Assembly (NCBI GenBank): GCA_030267565.1
Contig: BRXU01000037.1
Coordinates: 655,001-719,000 of the forward strand
Direction of reading: 5' to 3'
Source of the DNA: Pleodorina starrii
Taxonomy: Eukaryota; Chlorophyta; Chlorophyceae; Chlamydomonadales; Volvocaceae
Length of the DNA stretch: 64,000 nucleotides
The position numbers and the translations under genes are program-made. Shown in pieces: positions 1 through 14,100 of the stretch (position 1 is the first letter of the stretch; every line of letters begins with the position of its first letter). The notes beneath the pieces were generated by a model that did no database searches, had not been told where the DNA came from, and saw only the letters and a program-made list of their open reading frames with translations.

Positions 1-330
1 ATATTATGTTCTTAGGTAGCCGTTACGGGTTCGCACGAGTCGGGTCCACGGTTGCGCGAGTCCACTACTTTTGCAAGCGCGCTTCTTTCCCACCCAGAAT
101 TTCATGTCATATGATCCCTGGAAAACCAGTTATTGAAAGGCTAATTTTCGGGGCCTTTTGGCGGCGCGCGCTGCAAAGTCGACTTGCCATGGACACTTGT
201 CGCCCACTTTGCACAGCCGCGCACGCTCCTCCGAGTCGGAAAATTGGCGCTAACAATAGCGAATGCAATCTCCTGAAAACTTCTGGATGCCAATTCCCAG
301 AGCGCACGACTTGACGTGTGACGGCGGACG
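1..330. repeat. Dispersed ~405-bp repeat unit, partial copy at window start
   Basis: This stretch is clearly similar to 14733-15070 and to 14331-14625. Shared landmarks include the phrases cgcacgagtcgggtccac, cgcccactttgcacagccgc and ctccgagtcgga, in the same order and spacing. The same family thus flanks the satellite arrays on both sides. No credible coding region was seen; the small ORFs across it are not conserved in frame between copies. It probably belongs to a subtelomeric-like or satellite-associated repeat, which is an inference. Confidence 0.85.
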
Positions 331-397
331 GATCACTGACGCACAATTATGGGGTCGTACATGACATGACCCATGAAGCTTCGCTTCATTGCCCGGA

Positions 398-478
398 GCA
401 ATTTTTGTGTGAAGGAGGAGTGTCAGCGCGAGTACGATTTGGCCGGGTGGGCCGAGCGTACGGAGCGACAGTCACCCC
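398..478 (+). repeat. 80-bp linker block preceding a CA-rich array, copy 1
   Basis: The block running from caatttttgtgtgaag to the poly-C tract recurs at 8035-8117 with few changes, and both copies lead straight into poly-C followed by (CA)n. It marks the start of each CA-rich array, so linker plus array was probably duplicated as one unit. One plus-strand reading frame is kept between the copies, with an in-frame 3-base indel. Confidence 0.8.
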
Positions 479-1104
479 CCCCCCCCCCACACACACACAC
501 ACACTCACACACACACGCACTCACACACACTCTCACGCAGTCACACGCACGCACTCACACGCACTCTCATGCACTCACACACACTCACACACACACTCCA
601 CGTACTAATAATAACACGCACTCGCACGCACTTACATGCTCTCAGACGCACTCACACACACTCACACGCACCCACTCATCACCTACACACGCACACTCAC
701 GCGCACTCACACGCAAACACACACACTGACACGCACTGACATGCAGCCACTCGCACTCACACGCACTCACACGCACTCACATGCACTCACATGCGCTCAC
801 ATGCACTCACATGCAGTCACACCCACTCACACACACGCACACACACACACTCGCACACACACGCACACATGCATGCACTCACACGCGCTCACACGCACCC
901 ACACGCACTCACACGCACTCACACGCACTCACACGCACTCACATGCACTCACATGCACTCACACGCACTCACACACACTCACACACAATTACACGCATGC
1001 ACACACACTCACACACTCTCACATGCACTCACACGTACTCACATGCAGTCAACGCACTCACATGCAATCACACGCACTCGCACGCACTCACATGCACTCA
1101 CATG
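479..1104 (+). repeat. Degenerate 10-bp CA-rich tandem array, block 1
   Basis: Tandem copies of a 10-bp unit close to actcacacgc with frequent tg, gt and ct variants, beginning with poly-C and a short (CA)n run. Plus-strand ORFs here encode only His/Thr/Ser repeats and are by-products of a stop-free repeat. Confidence 0.95.
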
Positions 1105-2784
1105 CACCCTCACTCCCTCACTCCCTCACTCCCTCACTCCCTCACTCCCTCACTCCCTCACTCTCTCACTCTCTCGCTCTCTCACTCTCTCACTCTCTCG
1201 CTCTCTCGCTCTCTCACTCTCTCGCTCTCTCGCTCTCTCGCTCTCTCGCTCTCTCGCTCTCTCGCTCTCTCGCTCTCTCGCTCTCTCGCTCTCTCGCTCT
1301 CTCGCTCTCTCGCTCTCTCGCTCTCTCGCTCTCTCGCTCTCTCGCTCTCTCGCTCTCTCGCTCTCTCGCTCTCTCGCTCTCTCGCTCTCTCGCTCTCTCG
1401 CTCTCTCGCTCTCTCGCTCTCTCGCTCTCTCGCTCTCTCGCTCTCTCGCTCTCTCGCTCTCTCGCTCTCTCGCTCTCTCACTCTCTCACTCTCTCACTCT
1501 CTCACTCTCTCACTCTCTCACTCTCTCACTCTCTCACTCTCTCACTCTCTCACTCTCTCACTCTCTCACTCTCTCACTCTCTCACTCTCTCACTCTCTCA
1601 CTCTCTCACACTCTCACACTCACACACTCTCACTCTCTCACTCTCTCACACTCTCACTCTCTCACTCTCTCACTCTCTCACTCTCTCACTCTCTCACTCT
1701 CTCACTCTCTCACTCTCTCACTCTCTCACTCTCTCACTCTCTCACTCTCTCACTCTCTCACTCTCTCACTCTCTCACTCTCTCACTCTCTCACTCTCTCA
1801 CTCTCTCACTCTCTCACTCTCTCACCCCCTCACTCTCTCACCCCCTCACTCGCTCACCCCCTCACTCTCTCACCCCCTCACCCCCTCACTCCCTCACCCC
1901 CTCACCCCCTCACTCCCTCACTCCCTCACTCCCTCACTCCCTCACTCCCTCACTCCCTCACTCCCTCACTCCCTCACTCCCTCACTCCCTCACTCCCTCA
2001 CTCCCTCACTCCCTCACTCCCTCACTCCCTCACTCCCTCACTCCCTCACTCCCTCACTCCCTCACTCCCTCACTCCCTCACTCCCTCACTCCCTCACACC
2101 CTCACACCCTCACACCCTCACACCCTCACACCCTCACACCCTCACACCCTCACACCCTCACCCCCTCACTCCCTCACCCCCTCACTCCCTCACTCCCTCA
2201 CTCCCTCACTCCCTCACTCCCTCACTCCCTCACTCCCTCACTCCCTCACTCCCTCACTCCCTCACTCCCTCACTCCCTCACTCCCTCACTCCCTCACTCC
2301 CTCACTCCCTCACTCCCTCACTCCCTCACCCCCTCACCCCCTCACCCCCTCACTCCCTCACTCTCTCGCTCTCTCGCTCTCTCGCTCTCTCGCTCTCTCG
2401 CTCTCTCGCTCTCTCGCTCTCTCGCTCTCTCGCTCTCTCGCTCTCTCGCTCTCTCGCTCTCTCGCTCTCTCGCTCTCTCGCTCTCTCGCTCTCTCGCTCT
2501 CTCGCTCTCTCGCTCTCTCGCTCTCTCGCTCTCTCGCTCTCTCGCTCTCTCGCTCTCTCGCTCTCTCGCTCTCTCGCTCTCTCGCTCTCTCGCTCTCTCG
2601 CTCTCTCACTCTCTCACTCTCTCACTCTCTCACTCTCTCACTCTCTCACTCTCTCACTCTCTCACTCTCTCACTCTCTCACTCTCTCACTCTCTCACTCT
2701 CTCACTCTCTCACTCTCTCACTCTCTCACTCTCTCACTCTCTCACTCTCTCACTCTCTCACTCTCTCACTCTCTCACTCTCTCA

Positions 2785-2845
<61 letters not shown>

Positions 2846-5800
2846 TCACTCTCTCACTCTCTCACTCTCTCACTCTCTCACTCTCTCACTCTCTCACTCT
2901 CTCACTCTCTCACTCTCTCACTCTCTCACTCTCTCACTCTCTCACTCTCTCACTCTCTCACTCTCTCACTCTCTCACTCTCTCACTCTCTCACTCCCTCA
3001 CTCCCTCACCCCCTCACCCCCTCACCCCCTCACCCCCTCACCCCCTCACCCCCTCACCCCCTCACCCCCTCACCCCCTCACCCCCTCACCCCCTCACCCC
3101 CTCACCCCCTCACCCCCTCACTCCCACACACCCTCACTCCCTCACCCCCTCACACCCTCACCCCCTCACTCCCTCACTCCCTCACTCCCTCACTCCCTCA
3201 CTCCCTCACTCCCTCACTCCCTCACTCCCTCACTCCCTCACTCCCTCACTCCCTCACTCCCTCACTCCCTCACTCCCTCACTCCCTCACTCCCTCACTCC
3301 CTCACTCCCTCACTCCCTCACTCCCTCACTCCCTCACTCCCTCACTCCCTCACTCCCTCACTCCCTCACTCCCTCACTCCCTCACTCCCTCACTCCCTCA
3401 CTCCCTCACTCCCTCACTCCCTCACTCCCTCACTCCCTCACTCCCTCACTCCCTCACTCCCTCACTCCCTCACTCCCTCACTCCCTCACTCCCTCACTCC
3501 CTCACTCCCTCACTCCCTCACTCCCTCACTCCCTCACTCCCTCACTCCCTCACTCCCTCACCCCCTCACCCCCTCACCCCCTCACCCCCTCACTCCCTCA
3601 CTCCCTCACTCCCTCACTCCCTCACTCCCTCACTCCCTCACTCCCTCACTCCCTCACTCCCTCACTCCCTCACTCCCTCACTCCCTCACTCCCTCACTCC
3701 CTCACTCCCTCACTCCCTCACTCCCTCACTCCCTCACTCCCTCACTCCCTCACTCCCTCACTCCCTCACTCCCTCACTCCCTCACTCCCTCACTCCCTCA
3801 CTCCCTCACTCCCTCACTCCCTCACTCCCTCACTCCCTCACTCCCTCACTCCCTCACTCCCTCACTCCCTCACTCCCTCACTCCCTCACTCCCTCACTCC
3901 CTCACTCCCTCACTCCCTCACTCCCTCACTCCCTCAACCCCTCACTCCCTCAACCCCTCACTCCCTCAACCCCTCACTCCCTCAACCCCTCACTCCCTCA
4001 ACCCCTCACTCCCTCAACCCCTCACTCCCTCAACCCCTCACTCCCTCAACCCCTCACTCCCTCAACCCCTCACTCCCTCAACCCCTCACTCCCTCAACCC
4101 CTCACTCCCTCAACCCCTCACTCCCTCAACCCCTCACTCCCTCAACCCCTCACTCCCTCAACCCCTCACTCCCTCAACCCCTCACTCCCTCAACCCCTCA
4201 CTCCCTCAACCCCTCAACCCCTCAACCCCTCAACCCCTCAACCCCACAACCCCTCAACCCCTCAACCCCTCAACCCCACAACCCCACAACCCCACAAACC
4301 CCTCAATCCCTCAACCCCTCAACCCCTCAACCCCTCAACCCCTCACCCCCTCAACCCCTCACCCCCTCAACCCCTCAACCCCTCAACCCCTCAACCCCTC
4401 AACCCCTCAACCCCTCAACCCCTCAACCCCTCAACCCCTCAACCCCTCAACCCCTCAACCCCTCAACCCCTCAACCCCTCAACCCCTCAACCCCTCAACC
4501 CCTCAACCCCTCAACCCCTCAACCCCTCAACCCCTCAACCCCTCAACCCCTCAACCCCTCAACCCCTCAACCCCTCAACCCCTCAACCCCTCAACCCCTC
4601 AACCCCTCAACCCCTCAACCCCTCATCACCTCAACCCCTCAACCCCTCAACCCCTCAACCCCTCAACCCCTCAACCCCTCACCCTCTCACTCTCTCACTC
4701 TCTCACTCTCTCACTCTCTCACTCTCTCACTCTCTCACTCTCTCACTCTCTCACTCTCTCACTCTCTCACTCTCTCACTCTCTCACTCTCTCACTCTCTC
4801 ACTCTCTCACTCTCTCACTCTCTCACTCTCTCACTCTCTCACTCTCTCACTCTCTCACTCTCTCACTCTCTCACTCTCTCACTCTCTCACTCTCTCACTC
4901 TCTCACTCTCTCACTCTCTCACTCTCTCACTCTCTCACTCTCTCACTCTCTCACTCTCTCACTCTCTCACTCTCTCACTCTCTCACTCTCTCACTCTCTC
5001 ACTCTCTCACTCTCTCACTCTCTCACTCTCTCACTCTCTCACTCTCTCACTCTCTCACTCTCTCACTCTCTCACTCTCTCACTCTCTCACTCTCTCACTC
5101 TCTCACTCTCTCACTCTCTCACTCTCTCACTCTCTCACTCTCTCACTCTCTCACTCTCTCACTCTCTCACTCTCTCACTCTCTCACTCTCTCACTCTCTC
5201 ACTCTCTCACTCTCTCACTCTCTCACTCTCTCACTCTCTCACTCTCTCACTCTCTCACTCTCTCACTCTCTCACTCTCTCACTCTCTCACTCTCTCACTC
5301 TCTCACTCCCTCACTCCCTCACTCCCTCACCCCCTCACCCCCTCACCCCCTCACCCCCTCACCCCCTCACCCCCTCACCCCCTCACCCCCTCACCCCCTC
5401 ACCCCCTCACCCCCTCACCCCCTCACCCCCTCACCCCCTCACCCCTCACCCCCTCACCCTCTCACACACTCACTCCCTCACCCCCTCACCCCCTCACACC
5501 CTCACCCCCTCACCCCCTCACCCCCTCACCCCCTCACCCCCTCACCCCCTCACCCCCTCACTCCCTCACTCCCTCACTCCCTCACTCCCTCACTCCCTCA
5601 CTCCCTCACTCCCTCACTCCCTCACTCCCTCACTCCCTCACTCCCTCACTCCCTCACTCCCTCACTCCCTCACTCCCTCACTCCCTCACTCCCTCACTCC
5701 CTCACTCCCTCACTCCCTCACTCCCTCACTCCCTCACTCCCTCACTCCCTCACTCCCTCACTCCCTCACTCCCTCACTCCCTCACTCCCTCACTCCCTCA

Positions 5801-8030
5801 CTCCCTCACTCCCTCACTCCCTCACTCCCTCACTCCCTCACTCCCTCACTCCCTCACTCCCTCACTCCCTCACTCCCTCACTCCCTCACTCCCTCACTCC
5901 CTCACTCCCTCACTCCCTCACTCCCTCACTCCCTCACTCCCTCACTCCCTCACTCCCTCACTCCCTCACTCCCTCACTCCCTCACTCCCTCACTCCCTCA
6001 CTCCCTCACTCCCTCACTCCCTCACTCCCTCACTCCCTCACTCCCTCACTCCCTCACTCCCTCACTCCCTCACTCCCTCACTCCCTCACTCCCTCACTCC
6101 CTCACTCCCTCACTCCCTCACTCCCTCACTCCCTCACTCCCTCACTCCCTCACTCCCTCACTCCCTCACTCCCTCACTCCCTCACTCCCTCACTCCCTCA
6201 CTCCCTCACTCCCTCACTCCCTCACTCCCTCACTCCCTCACTCCCTCACTCCCTCACTCCCTCACTCCCTCACTCCCTCACTCCCTCACTCCCTCACTCC
6301 CTCACTCCCTCACTCCCTCACTCCCTCACTCCCTCACTCCCTCACTCCCTCACTCCCTCACTCCCTCACTCCCTCACTCCCTCACTCCCTCACTCCCTCA
6401 CTCCCTCACTCCCTCACTCCCTCACTCCCTCACTCCCTCACTCCCTCACTCCCTCACTCCCTCACTCCCTCACTCCCTCACTCCCTCACTCCCTCACTCC
6501 CTCACTCCCTCACTCCCTCACTCCCTCACTCCCTCACTCCCTCACTCCCTCACTCCCTCACTCCCTCACTCCCTCACTCCCTCACTCCCTCACTCCCTCA
6601 CTCCCTCACTCCCTCACTCCCTCACTCCCTCACTCCCTCACTCCCTCACTCCCTCACTCCCTCACTCCCTCACTCCCTCACTCCCTCACTCCCTCACTCC
6701 CTCACTCCCTCACTCCCTCACTCCCTCACCCCCTCACCCCCTCACCCCCTCACCCCCTCACCCCCTCACCCCCTCACCCCCTCACCCCCTCACCCCCTCA
6801 CCCCCTCACTCCCTCACTCCCTCACTCCCTCACTCCCTCACTCCCTCACTCCCTCACTCCCTCACTCCCTCACTCCCTCACTCCCTCACTCCCTCACTCC
6901 CTCACTCCCTCACTCCCTCACTCCCTCACTCCCTCACTCCCTCACTCCCTCACTCCCTCACTCCCTCACTCCCTCACTCCCTCACTCCCTCACTCCCTCA
7001 CTCCCTCACTCCCTCACTCCCTCACTCCCTCACTCCCTCACTCCCTCACTCCCTCACTCCCTCACTCCCTCACTCCCTCACTCCCTCACTCCCTCACTCC
7101 CTCACTCCCTCACTCCCTCACTCCCTCACTCCCTCACTCCCTCACTCCCTCACTCCCTCACTCCCTCACTCCCTCACTCCCTCACTCCCTCACTCCCTCA
7201 CTCCCTCACTCCCTCACTCCCTCACTCCCTCACTCCCTCACTCCCTCACTCCCTCACTCCCTCACTCCCTCACTCCCTCACTCCCTCACTCCCTCACTCC
7301 CTCACTCCCTCACTCCCTCACTCCCTCACTCCCTCACTCCCTCACTCCCTCACTCCCTCACTCCCTCACTCCCTCACTCCCTCACTCCCTCACTCCCTCA
7401 CCCCCTCACCCCCTCACCCCCTCACCCCCTCACACCCTCACCCCCTCACCCCCTCACTCCCTCACTCCCTCACTCCCTCACTCCCTCACTCCCTCACTCC
7501 CTCACTCCCTCACTCCCTCACTCCCTCACTCCCTCACTCCCTCACTCCCTCACTCCCTCACTCCCTCACTCCCTCACTCCCTCACTCCCTCACTCCCTCA
7601 CTCCCTCACTCCCTCACTCCCTCACTCCCTCACTCCCTCACTCCCTCACTCCCTCACTCCCTCACTCCCTCACTCCCTCACTCCCTCACTCCCTCACTCC
7701 CTCACTCCCTCACTCCCTCACTCCCTCACTCCCTCACTCCCTCACTCCCTCACTCCCTCACTCCCTCACTCCCTCACTCCCTCACTCCCTCACTCCCTCA
7801 CTCCCTCACTCCCTCACTCCCTCACTCCCTCACTCCCTCACTCCCTCACTCCCTCACTCCCTCACTCCCTCACTCCCTCACTCCCTCACTCCCTCACTCC
7901 CTCACTCCCTCACTCCCTCACTCCCTCACTCCCTCACTCCCTCACTCCCTCACTCCCTCACTCCCTCACTCCCTCACTCCCTCACTCCCTCACTCCCTCA
8001 CTCCCTCACTCCCTCACTCCCTCACGCAAT
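1105..8030 (+). repeat. Mosaic 8-bp satellite, about 6.9 kb
   Basis: An almost perfect period-8 array built from single-base variants in homogeneous blocks. Approximate layout: ctctcgct 1190-1478 and 2362-2606; ctctcact 1480-1830, 2607-2995 and 4681-5305; plain (ct)n 2793-2838; ctcacccc 3007-3120, 5325-5450, 6727-6805 and 7397-7455; ctcactcc 1900-2095, 2165-2335, 3165-3935 and 5557-8025; ctcaaccc alternating with ctcactcc 3936-4200; pure ctcaaccc 4200-4680. Eight is not a multiple of three and the units lack stops, so all three plus frames stay open and encode the same Ser/Leu/Thr/Pro/His octapeptide. This is not a gene. Array length in an assembly is also uncertain for such DNA. Confidence 0.97.
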
Positions 8031-8034
8031 CCGC

Positions 8035-8117
8035 AATTTTTGTGTGAAGAAGGAGGAGTGTCAGAGCGAGTACGATTTGGCCGGATGGGCCGAGCGTACG
8101 GAGTGACAGTCACACAC
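8035..8117 (+). repeat. 80-bp linker block, copy 2
   Basis: Direct repeat of 398-478 with a 3-base insertion (gtgaagaaggagg against gtgaaggagg) and scattered substitutions. It separates the 8-bp satellite from the second CA-rich array. Confidence 0.85.
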
Positions 8118-11100
8118 TTCCCCCCCCCCACACACACACACTCACACACCCACACGCACTCACACGCAGTCAGACGCACTCTCACGCAGTCACACGCACT
8201 TACACGCTCTCACCCGCACTCACCCGCACTCACACGCACTCACACGCACTCACACGCACTCACACGCACCCACTCACCTACACACGCACACTCACACGCA
8301 CTCACACGCAAACACACGCACTGACACGCACTCACATGCACCCACTCGCACTCACACACACTCACACGCAATCACACGCATCACATCCATTCTCACACAC
8401 TCACACGCACTCACACGTACTCACAGGCACTCACACGCACTCACATGCATGCACTCACACGCACCCACTCGCCTACACACGCAAACTCACACGCATTCAC
8501 ACGCACACACACGCACTCACACGCACTCACACACACTCACTCGCACTCACTCGCACTCACACGTACTCACATGCATTCACACGCACTCACATGCACTCAC
8601 ACGCACTCACAGGCATACAAACGCAGTCTAACACACTCATACGTAATCACACGCAGTCAAAAGGCACTCACACGCACTCCACATACTAACACGCACTCGC
8701 ACGCACTTACACGCTCTCACACACACTCACACGCACTCACACACACTTGCACGCACCCACATGCACTCACATGCGCTCACACGCACTCGCATGCAGTCAC
8801 ACCCACTCACATGCACTCACATGCACTCACATGTACTCACATGCACTCACACGCACTCACATGCACTCACATGCACTCACACGCACTCACACACTCTCAC
8901 ACGCACTCTCATGCAGTCACACGCACTCACATGCAGTCACACGTACTCACACGCTCTCACACGCACTCACAGACACTCACACGCACTCACACACACTCGC
9001 ACGCACCCACACGCACTCACATGCGCTCACACGCACTCACATGCAGTCACACCCACTCACATGCACTCACACGCACTCACATGCAGTCACACCCACTCAC
9101 ACGCAGTCACACGCACATGCATGCACTCACACACACTCACACACACTCCACGTACTAACACATACTCACACACACTTACATGCTCTCACACGCACTCACA
9201 TGCACTCACACGCACTCACACGCACTCACACGCACTCACATGCACTCACATGCATTCACACACACTCACACGCACTCACACGTACGTACTCACACGCACT
9301 CACATGCACTCACACGCACCCACTCGCCTACACACGCACTCACACGCACTCACACACAATCACATGCATTCACACACACTCACACGCACTCACACGTACT
9401 CACACGCACTCACATGCACTCACACGCACCCACTCGCCTACACACGCACACTCACACGCACACTCACGCACACTCACGCACACTCACACGCACTCACACG
9501 CACTCACATGCAGCCACTCGCACTCACACGCACTCACACGCACTTACATGCTCTCACACGCACTCACACGCACGCACATGCACTCACACGCACTCACACG
9601 CATTCACACGCAATCACTTGCACTCACATGCATTCACACACACTCACACGCACTCACACGTACTTACACGCACTCACACGCACTCACACGCACTCGCATG
9701 CACTCACACGTAATTACACGCATGCACACGCACTCGCACACTCTCACACGCACTCACATGCAGTCACACACACTCACACGCATTCACACGCAGTCTAACG
9801 CACTCACACGTACTCACACGCTCTCACACGCACTCACAGACACTCACACGCACTCACACGCACTCGCACGCACCCACACCCACTCACATGCACTCACACG
9901 CACTCACATGCAGTCACACCCACTCACATGCACTCACACGCACTCACATGCACTCTCACACAGTCACACGCAGTCACACGCACTCGCATGCACTCACACA
10001 CACTCACACACACTCCACGTACTAACACATACTCACACGCACTTACATGCTCTCACACGCACTCACATGCACTCACACGCACTCACACGCATCCACACGC
10101 AATCACACGCACTCACATGCATTCACACACACTCACACGCACTCACACGTACGTACGCACACGCACTCACATGCACTCACACGCACTCACACGCACCCAC
10201 TCGCCTACACACGCACACTCACACGCACTCACACGCACACACACGTACTCACACGCAGTCATACGCACTCACACGCACTCCACGTACTAACACGCACTCA
10301 CACGCACTCACACGCACTCACACGCACTCACACGCACTCACAGACACTCACACGCACTCACACGCACTCACACGTACTTCCACGCACTCACACGCACTCA
10401 CACGCACTCGCATGCACTCACACGTAATTACACGCATGCACACGCACTCGCACACTCTCACACGCACTCACATGCAGTCACACAACTCACACGCATTCAA
10501 ACGCAGTCTAACGCACTCACACGTACTCACACGCTCTCACACGCACTCACAGACACTCACACGCACTCACACACACTCGCACGCACCCACACGCACTCAC
10601 ATGCGCTCACACGCACTCACATGCAGTCACACCCACTCACATGCACTCACACGCACTCACATGCAGTCACACCCACTCACACGCAGTCACACGCACATGC
10701 ATGCACTCACACACACTCACACACACTCCACGTACTAACACATACTCACACACACTTACATGCTCTCACACGCACTCACATGCACTCACACGCACTCACA
10801 CGCACTCACACGCACTCACATGCACTCACATGCATTCACACACACTCACACGCACTCACACGTACGTACTCACACGCACTCACATGCACTCACACGCACC
10901 CACTCGCCTACACACGCACTCACACGCACTCACACACAATCACATGCATTCACACACACTCACACGCACTCACACGTACTCACACGCACTCACATGCACT
11001 CACACGCACCCACTCGCCTACACACGCACACTCACACGCACACTCACGCACACTCACGCACACTCACGCACACTCACACGCACTCACACGCACTCACATG

Positions 11101-14100
11101 CAGCCACTCGCACTCACACGCACTCACACGCACTTACATGCTCTCACACGCACTCACACGCACGCACATGCACTCACACGCACTCACACGCATTCACACG
11201 CAATCACTTGCACTCACATGCATTCACACACACTCACACGCACTCACACGTACTTACACGCACTCACACGCACTCACACGCACTCGCATGCACTCACACG
11301 TAATTACACGCATGCACACGCACTCGCACACTCTCACACGCACTCACATGCATTCACACACACTCACACGCACTCACACGTACGTACTCACACGCACTCA
11401 CATGCACTCACACGCACCCACTCGCCTACACACGCACTCACACGCACTCACACACAATCACATGCATTCACACACACTCACACGCACTCACACGTACTCA
11501 CACGCACTCACATGCACTCACACGCACCCACTCGCCTACACACGCACACTCACACGCACACTCACGCACACTCACGCACACTCACGCACACTCACACGCA
11601 CTCACACGCACTCACATGCAGCCACTCGCACTCACACGCACTCACACGCACTTACATGCTCTCACACGCACTCACACGCACGCACATGCACTCACACGCA
11701 CTCACACGCATTCACACGCAATCACTTGCACTCACATGCATTCACACACACTCACACGCACTCACACGTACTTACACGCACTCACACGCACTCACACGCA
11801 CTCGCATGCACTCACACGTAATTACACGCATGCACACGCACTCGCACACTCTCACACGCACTCACATGCAGTCACACACACTCACACGCATTCACACGCA
11901 GTCTAACGCACTCACACGTACTCACACGCTCTCACACGCACTCACAGACACTCACACGCACTCACACGCACTCGCACGCACCCACACCCACTCACATGCA
12001 CTCACACGCACTCACATGCAGTCACACCCACTCACATGCACTCACACGCACTCACATGCACTCTCACACAGTCACACGCAGTCACACGCACTCGCATGCA
12101 CTCACACACACTCACACACACTCCACGTACTAACACATACTCACACGCACTTACATGCTCTCACACGCACTCACATGCACTCACACGCACTCACACGCAT
12201 CCACACGCAATCACACGCACTCACATGCATTCACACACACTCACACGCACTCACACGTACGTACGCACACGCACTCACATGCACTCACACGCACTCACAC
12301 GCACCCACTCGCCTACACACGCACACTCACACGCACTCACACGCACACACACGTACTCACACGCAGTCATACGCACTCACACGCACTCCACGTACTAACA
12401 CGCACTCACACGCACTCACACGCACTCACACGCACTCACACGCACTCACAGACACTCACACGCACTCACACGCACTCACACGTACTTCCACGCACTCACA
12501 CGCACTCACACGCACTCGCATGCACTCACACGTAATTACACGCATGCACACGCACTCGCACACTCTCACACGCACTCACATGCAGTCACACAACTCACAC
12601 GCATTCAAACGCAGTCTAACGCACTCACACGTACTCACACGCTCTCACACGCACTCACAGACACTCACACGCACTCACACACACTCGCACGCACCCACAC
12701 GCACTCACATGCGCTCACACGCACTCACATGCAGTCACACCCACTCACATGCACTCACACGCACTCACATGCAGTCACACCCACTCACACGCAGTCACAC
12801 GCACATGCATGCACTCACACACACTCACACACACTCCACGTACTAACACATACTCACACACACTTACATGCTCTCACACGCACTCACATGCACTCACACG
12901 CACTCACACGCACTCACACGCACTCACATGCACTCACATGCATTCACACACACTCACACGCACTCACACGTACGTACTCACACGCACTCACATGCACTCA
13001 CACGCACCCACTCGCCTACACACGCACTCACACGCACTCACACACAATCACATGCATTCACACACACTCACACGCACTCACACGTACTCACACGCACTCA
13101 CATGCACTCACACGCACCCACTCGCCTACACACGCACACTCACACGCACACTCACGCACACTCACGCACACTCACGCACACTCACACGCACTCACACGCA
13201 CTCACATGCAGCCACTCGCACTCACACGCACTCACACGCACTTACATGCTCTCACACGCACTCACACGCACGCACATGCACTCACACGCACTCACACGCA
13301 TTCACACGCAATCACTTGCACTCACATGCATTCACACACACTCACACGCACTCACACGTACTTACACGCACTCACACGCACTCACACGCACTCGCATGCA
13401 CTCACACGTAATTACACGCATGCACACGCACTCGCACACTCTCACACGCACTCACATGCAGTCACACACACTCACGCATTCACACGCAGTCTAACGCACT
13501 CACACGTACTCACACGCTCTCACACGCACTCACAGACACTCACACGCACTCACACGCACTCGCACGCACCCACACCCACTCACACGCACTCACATGCAGT
13601 CACACCCACTCACATGCACTCACACGCACTCACATGCACTCTCACACAGTCACACGCAGTCACACGCACTCGCATGCACTCACACACACTCACACACACT
13701 CCACGTACTAACACATACTCACACGCACTTACATGCTCTCACACGCACTCACATGCACTCACACGCACTCACACGCATCCACACGCAATCACACACACTC
13801 ACATGCATTCACACACACTCACACGCACTCACACGTACGTACGCACACGCACTCACATGCACTCACACGCACTCACACGCACCCACTCGCCTACACACGC
13901 ACACTCACACGCACTCACACGCACACACACGTACTCACACGCAGTCATACGCACTCACACGCACTCCACGTACTAACACGCACTCACACGCACTCACACG
14001 CACTCACACGCACTCACAGACACTCACACGCACTCACACGCACTCACACGTACTTCCACGCACTCACACGCACTCACACGCACTCACACACAGTCACACG

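Noticed and set aside
1182..2609. Minus-strand Arg/Glu/Ser-repeat ORFs (1182-1481, 2358-2609)
   Set aside because: Reverse reading of the ctctcgct blocks; RS-like composition arises from the repeat alone.
1105..8030. Array as a true telomere
   Set aside because: The unit is not TTTTAGGG and the array is bounded on both sides by other DNA. The telomere-like block is reported only as a structural curiosity.
636..8324. Plus-strand ORFs of 2400-2560 codons across the satellites
   Set aside because: All three frames are open at once and encode the same short peptide repeat. This follows from a stop-free 8/10-bp repeat and is not evidence for a gene.
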